Assembly (NCBI GenBank): GCA_023213395.1
Contig: CM041465.1
Span: forward strand, 13,578,001 to 13,642,000
Direction of reading: 5' to 3'
DNA from: Cycas panzhihuaensis
Taxonomy: Eukaryota; Cycadophyta
Length of the DNA: 64,000 bases
Both the position numbers and the translations under genes were made by a program. The notes beneath the pieces were generated by a model, which made no database searches, was not told where the DNA came from, and saw nothing but the letters and a program-made list of their open reading frames with translations. Numbering within the stretch: the stretch's first letter is position 1; every line of letters starts with the position of its first letter. Of the stretch, positions 58,593-64,000 are shown one piece after another.

Positions 58593-61432
58593 TATTTCTC
58601 GTCTACCGGGAATGAGTATGAACAGGTCGACTCAGGTAAGCGTAGGTATGCTTCTTCCTTTTCGCCTTTATTATTTCTTTGGAAAGGTAGATACAAGCAT
58701 TGTCTCATTGCATGATTGACTGTCACATTTGAGTGATCACTTCACATCCATTGCTTGATCATGATGCTTGTTATATTTTGAGCCTATGATGACCCATAGG
58801 ACCTACCTCTCCATAAGGTAGGCATCCCCATGGCACTCTATGACCCTTTGTGATACCTCCATACTACCTCAGGCCTCACTCAACTTATGTGATCTGCTCA
58901 CACCCTACCCTTGTGTCCCTTTCATAGCATTTCTTGGAATCCTAGCTCCTGATGTCTCATTTGGTCTAGCCTACATGTCATTCGGACTGTCCCTAGTGAC
59001 CTGGACAGGAGGGCCAACCCCTCCTAAACCTATCACTTCCTCATTTAGGGCTCCTAGAACCCTTGCCATTACTATTTTAGCATTTTGGTCTCACACCACT
59101 ATAAACTAAGTGGTACCGCAAAGTTTACCACAGTACCACGAAGTTTACTATAATGCAACTGTTGCACTTTATTTTTTTTATCTGCCATGGTGATTCTCAC
59201 TTTTTTCGTGGAACTGCCACATGGATAAGTTACGAACTCAACCCTACCTGAACCCTAATCACTCGATTAGGGTTAGGATGGGTATATATCCTAAAAAGTA
59301 CCTCATTTCACATCTCTTAGCTCTCTAACAATACTTTCTACTACTGTAATTCTACTCTCTTCTTCCTCTCTTTCATAAATATGCCTGCAATGCTGGTGTT
59401 TCTTACTATTCTATCCCAGGATTCTCCTGCAGTAGCTCTGTCATATGGCAGGAAACTCTCCTCCAAGTATTTTCAAGTAGGATCTCCATGTTTCTCCTTC
59501 AATTTCGCCCATCAAGTGTCTTCTACAGCTCCACCTTCAGAGGTACCCTGCAAACCTTGCAGGATTTGCCCTCTTCCACTGTTTGTAGGGGTAGGTCTAC
59601 CCATAACATAGCCCAGAAGGTACCCCTTACCTTGTTTTTATGTTCCAACACATATTTACTCCATTAGGGCTTACTTAAAAGTATATTTTTCTTCCCTTTT
59701 TTATCTTTTTACTGTAAAAAGGATTGCTCTTTCTTGTGTTTGGCTTCAATACTTCAATCTTCCTCTCATTCTCTGCTAGTTTCTCTCAAGAAAGTTATGG
59801 GAGAGGGTCCATAAGGACTGGGTGAAGGGAGTAAGGTGGGATCCATCCCATTTAGACCTACTCACCAAGGGCAAACCCCTTCCCATCCTTCCTCTCTTGC
59901 GCCCGTGCTTTCCTTGAGCAAACTAGGAGTTGGTGAGATCCATGCATATGTTAGGTATCAGCGTATGTAGCCCTTATTGCACTGGTTCCAAGCCTATATG
60001 CTCTCCCTTTGGGCCCTCTTTATGCCCCTATCATTGTCTAGCACCCATTTAGACCTTTGGTAAGGCCTGTGTGGTGATCTACTACCCATAGCGACTTCGC
60101 TACTTAGGTATCTCTTCCGCGTCCTGCAACATCCATTCCCATGCTTGTTCACTACTCATAGGCTGGCATATAACCTTCATCCTTTTGCATTCTGAGGCAA
60201 CATGGAGATCCACTTACGGAGGGTTTTTCCATCCTGAGGCTAGCTTTCCTTTCTTGCTTGGCATGCATTGTCTTTCTTTTGAGGAGAGCATAATTGATTT
60301 TAGTAGTAGTTTCACTAATTTGAAATACAAAATTTTAGAATTCATATTGTATCTTTGCCTATATAGTATCTGGCATCTTGGTAGCCCCTTCTTGGAAGGG
60401 AAAACCCCTTTGTGGTTACAGGTTTGTAGCAGTGCTTGTGAAGGGAAAGAATACACAACTCCGAGTAAGTCTTCACCCTTCTTTCCTCTTCCGTCTTTTC
60501 ACTTCTTTGTATGTTTTTAGCTTTATTTGCTTTCCCACTTCATTTTGTCCTTTGCACGGGGAATGTAAGGAAGCCCCTACTTGACTTCCGCTCCAACTAT
60601 GGTTAGACATCAACTAAGGACGGGAGGGCATACGTTACATGCAAGTGAGGTTCTCTGCCAACTGCTACACTTCCAAGGTACGCATCATCTCTCTCTCCTT
60701 CTACTTCCTCCTTTTTTGTGCTCTTATTAGGCATCTATTGTATTTGTAGAATAAGTCACACAAAGATCAAAGGGGTAATAAACCAATCACTTGCATTTGC
60801 CTTGCATATGTGTGTTGCATACTTGTTTCCATAGGAAAGGGACATAATAAGGATTGCACCCCCTCCCCTTTTCCACCTAAGCTAAAAGCACCCCTAGTTG
60901 TATTTCACTTAGCATGCATGCTTGAATGCACACAAAACACTTGTTTCCATTTTTTTCTCTTTATATTTTGTCATTGAAAAGGAAAAGAGAGAGAGGGAGG
61001 GTAGATCTTAGTCACCCTTTTGTCATTTATTTCCTTGGTTAGATTCACCTTAGGCTAATTATCCTAAGGGAATCCTATCTGTACTTGTCTTAGGCCCTTT
61101 GCCTATTGTACCCTATATTACATTCCTTCGTTATAGGAACCCCTCCTTTGTGGGTCTCTCCTCCTCCCTTCTAGCCATCCAAGGGTGGGAGGACCTTACC
61201 CTTTCAGACTGTCTGAAATACCCCTGTGTGTATCTCACCTCTTAGAACCAAAAGTAAAAGCTACACTGAGAAAGCTAGGCACCATTCGCGGGTCCCGAAC
61301 TCACACTCTGGTGCACAGATGCCCTATGTGGTGTTCTCTTCTGCTTATAGGATTCCATCCATACCCCAGCATTGGTTGTTGACCACCTCAACCCCTACTA
61401 AGCATAGTGGCCATCCCGCAGACACGATTCTA
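58593..61432 (+). repeat. LTR shared by P2 and P3 (2840 bp)
   Basis: Begins TATTTCTCGTCTACCGGGAA (TG decayed to TA) and ends ACGATTCTA. The integrase end and 3' non-coding sequence are on its left. A primer site and gag follow on its right. Inverted-repeat sequences with GGTACC centres are at 59095-59160. No gene is called. Confidence 0.88.
59283..59289 (+). promoter_or_regulatory. Candidate TATA box in the shared LTR
   Basis: TATATAT in GGGTATATATCC, at the place equivalent to TATTTAAG of P1, about 120 bp after the inverted repeats. Inferred from position only. Confidence 0.4.
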
Positions 61433-61433
61433 C

Positions 61434-61451
61434 TAGTGACCATACTAGGGA
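61434..61451 (+). promoter_or_regulatory. P3 primer-binding site
   Basis: TAGTGACCATACTAGGGA, one base after the LTR, with two G-to-A style changes from the P1 site. Confidence 0.72.
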
Positions 61452-61589
61452 CCTCCCAGTAAAGAAGCTAGTCTATACCTCTTCCTATTGGTGCTACTAC
61501 CTCTTAATAGCTTTCTCCTTTTCTCTTATTTTTGTTGGGCAGCCCCTAACATGTACTTTGCATTCCTCTTTCTCTTCTAGCATATTGGT

Positions 61590-62790
61590 GAGTTTTGTAT
61601 GCGACGCTTCTCACATTGCCTATGAGGTTTGCCCCCTTTGTTAGAAGATCCCACATACTACCTCCTTCCATAATCGGATTCTGATTTGACAATGGAAGAA
61701 TATCCTTCAGATTGGGCATACCATGCCTTTGCCTCTGGAGCCCATAAGTTTCTCACATCTTTCCTAGGGTCCTCCCAAGAGGGCGATGATCCTATCTACT
61801 ATCTAGATGATCAACAACACCCACTTGATGTCCATCCCTCCAATCACGGAGTAGAGGGTCCGTCTTCTCTTGAGATTCATCACCCAGGTGGATATTCTTA
61901 TGAGGAGCATCATGAGGGATCCACTTCATTTAAGGTCCCATCCACCTCTTACGATCAGGTGGATACCCCTCCCATCGATGTGGTTGAAGCCCTTAATGAG
62001 TGATTTTGTGCTGCTTGCCTTCAACCACATCTTAGGTGGTTTGAAGATGCCTTGCATGGTGGGGCACCTTCCTTATCTACGCCTACCCCACCATCTTCAT
62101 CTACGTCTATACCTCCTATAACAAGTAACCTATTTATGCCAACGCATCTGTCCCGTCCAATTCTAACATCTACTTTAGGGATGTCCATTACACTTCCTAC
62201 TTCTCTTCGCAGTCCCAACTCTTCTGGGACCTCTCGTGGTATGGCTTTCTCCTAGCTTGGGGTTAGCATGCCTCTCCCTAGTCAAGCAAATATGCCACCT
62301 CCAAACGTGGCACACACATTTCTTGTTAGACCTAAGGGTCATGTTTATGCCTCTACCTCTAGTCATGTGGGACCCATTTTCGCATGCTCCCAAACCCAGT
62401 CTAGTGGGCCTTCTCTTTATGTCCCCCCAAGCTATACATCTCAACCTTGGGGGCATGGTAAAGGGAACCATATTCCTATTTATGAGGTGGACCCTTTACA
62501 CCAATTTAGGGTCGCACCACCCACGGGTGGCCCATATGGACAGAAATTGGTCCCTTACCCCTCATTTCTGCCATCTTGCGTAGCTCCTTACACCGTGCCT
62601 TCATAAGGAAGCCCAACTTCTTTTCAAGGTGCCTATCCTCAAGTCCCTTTTCAACAGGGGACATTTCCTCAAGGAGGGATGGGCCCTCCACCCCCATCCA
62701 TTCCTTGTTTATTGCCTTCTTCATCTTTTGTCGATCCTATGATCCAGGTGAGGGCATGTCCCTTTATGGATTATAGATTGACACTATTGT
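61590..62790 (+). pseudogene. P3 gag, N-terminal half only
   Basis: The open stretch 61686-62003 (MTMEEYPSDWAYHAFASGAH; SQEGDDPIYYLDDQQHPLD) and the stretch 62268-62606 (SYTSQPWGHGKGNHIPIYEV) are colinear with P1 gag. It ends at DYRLTLL near 62790, where the capsid core and zinc knuckle are lost. Without the core it could not form particles. Confidence 0.85.
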
Positions 62791-63200
62791 CATGAGCCTA
62801 TCATTTCTTTTGATCCTAAAGACCTTCCTCCTACTTGTGAAAGGGAGTGCCAATGGAACTTCCTTTTCACCATTACTATCGATACACCTAATTGCACTTT
62901 GTAAAGGACCATTATTGACAATAGTTCTTCCATTAATGCCATGCCCTTGTGCATCATGCAAGAAATTGGCATTTACACCTTAGAACCCATTCCTTGGTGA
63001 TGTCAAGGCTACGATGGTAGCGAGAAGACTCCCTTAGGATATGTTTCAATCCCTCTTACTCTTGAGGACAAGACTGTCCTTGCTAATATTGTAGTCCTCG
63101 ACGTAGACATCGACTACAATCTCCTTTTGGGTCGACCATGGCTTGATCAAATGGGAGCCATGTATTCAACCCACTGGGGGCATCTCAAGTTCATTCATAA
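62791..63200 (+). pseudogene. P3 aspartic protease
   Basis: Begins abruptly at EPIISFDPKDLPPTCERE. The active-site motif reads TIIDNSSSINAMPL, with the Gly of DNG changed to Ser (ggt to agt). The second half VVLDVDIDYNLLLGRPWLDQ is at about 63090-63150. A TGA near 62999 breaks the frame. Confidence 0.8.
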
Positions 63201-64000
63201 TGGGCGAATGAGGGTTGTTTCCTGCGAACTCCTATCTACCAAACAATCTCGTCAAACTAACCAAGCGAGCCATGGTCGTGTGAAGCGGGATAAAGGCCCT
63301 TCCACCCATGCCCCTGCTTGTTCTATCAACATTCCCATTTCATCTCATTCTGAGGGAGATCCTGCATCTTCTTCTTCGAGCCTTACCTATTTTACTCCTA
63401 TTGGTGTTGGAAGCTATGGGTACCTTACCATATTTAGTTATGATGAGTCCTATGGTGAGGACGAGGACCTTCCTCACCCTGTTTCCTTTCTTCGCACCAG
63501 TAGGAGGCCCTCTCCTTATTCTAGGTCCTAACCTAGAACCCCTATCATTGGAGAGACCAATCATCCCCTTGTATCACATGTTGTTGCTCACATTGATCTA
63601 CTGATCCTTGAGTCTTCCTCTTCACCACCCCTTGTGGGTGATGAATCTGTGGAATTTGTTTTTGCCCCTTACGAGGGGCCCCTTCCTGACTCTTCCTTCG
63701 AGTCTCGTAGGGATATTGGATAACCTACCGACCACTGTGGTCTTGTTGCTCCTACTTTCTCTTCAATCTCATCTATTTGAAGTAAGTTCATCTAAGAGGT
63801 GGATTACTTCGAAGATGATGAGGCTCTACTCGAGCATCTAGCAGGCTCTGCGCCCAACCTTCCTTTTAGTCATCATAGACTTAGCCACTAGAAGGTCTTA
63901 GCGATTGGGTCCACTCTCGTTGACCCGATCCCATCTCCTGTTCTATCTCCTTTCGTTGACCTTACCCCCATTCATTTCAAGGAGGGGAACGCCATGTGCA
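63201..64000 (+). pseudogene. P3 protease-RT linker, partial
   Basis: In the frame of 63127-63531: Ser/Pro-rich and acidic (SYDESYGEDEDLPHPVSFLR), then the VDYFEDDEALLEHLAGS block near 63800-63850. No known domain. RT would follow outside the window. Confidence 0.75.

Larger units (their letters stand above)
41441..61432 (+). mobile_element. Tat-like element P2, split by A2 and joined in tandem to P3
   Basis: Seen: a 5' LTR in two pieces (41441-41591, 48384-51303), primer site at 51305, gag, protease, linker, RT, RNase H, integrase, about 410 bp of non-coding sequence, and an LTR at 58593-61432. There is no antisense PMD-like gene and no second RNase H. That last LTR is followed by another primer site and gag, so the element is part of a tandem array. 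The sequence before 41441 is copia, so P2 inserted there. gatgt (41436-41440) may be its target copy, but the mate is not in the window. Confidence 0.88.
61433..64000 (+). mobile_element. Tat-like element P3, 5' part
   Basis: Internal region following the shared LTR: primer site, gag N-terminal half, protease and linker. The gag core is missing because of an internal deletion at 62790/62791. It runs past the right end of the window. Confidence 0.85.

Noticed and set aside
1-64000. Host protein-coding genes, tRNA or rRNA genes
   Set aside because: No frame outside the retroelements has a recognisable domain, and I saw no convincing tRNA-like or rRNA-like sequence. A dedicated scan could still find a short RNA gene.

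Overview
The window looks like gene-poor heterochromatin from a plant nuclear genome, probably a large, repeat-rich one. I see no host gene, no bacterial-style operon, no CRISPR array and no convincing tRNA or rRNA gene. Almost all of it is LTR retrotransposon DNA of three kinds: (A) a Ty3/gypsy chromovirus-like family with a tRNA-iMet primer site, two copies; (B) a Ty3/gypsy family resembling the plant Tat/Ogre group, with LTRs of about 2.7-3.2 kb, about five copies; and (C) one Ty1/copia fragment. Every coding region carries stops or frameshifts, and differences between copies look mostly like C/T and G/A changes. The species cannot be named from this sequence.

The layout is nested. The oldest recognisable layer is O, a decayed minus-strand Tat-like pol seen at 4741-6885 and again at 37189-38837. 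M, a long minus-strand Tat-like element (6886-37188), sits inside O's RT/RNase H region. P1, a plus-strand Tat-like element (24426-36997, target duplication tagga/taggc, two LTRs of 2733 bp each), sits inside M's 5' LTR. To the right, O is followed by a minus-strand copia fragment (38838-41440), which is cut by P2, a plus-strand Tat-like element starting at 41441. P2's 5' LTR is itself split by chromovirus A2 (41592-48378, target duplication actat/accat). P2 ends in an LTR at 58593-61432 that also serves as the 5' LTR of a further copy, P3, which runs off the window: a tandem LTR-internal-LTR-internal array. A second chromovirus copy, A1, occupies 1-4740 and abuts O.

Within the Tat-like family the order is LTR, primer site, gag, protease, linker, RT, RNase H, integrase, 3' region, LTR. 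The 3' region varies most. M carries an antisense gene related to the plant mobile domain (PMD) family, followed by a second, cellular/archaeal-type RNase H in the sense direction. P1 keeps the antisense PMD-like gene but lacks the segment carrying the second RNase H, and has lost RT, RNase H and the integrase core through an in-frame deletion. P2 has neither accessory gene. The most interesting biology here is this set of accessory genes between pol and the 3' LTR, plus P1 as a gag-protease-only, presumably non-autonomous derivative that nevertheless has complete termini.
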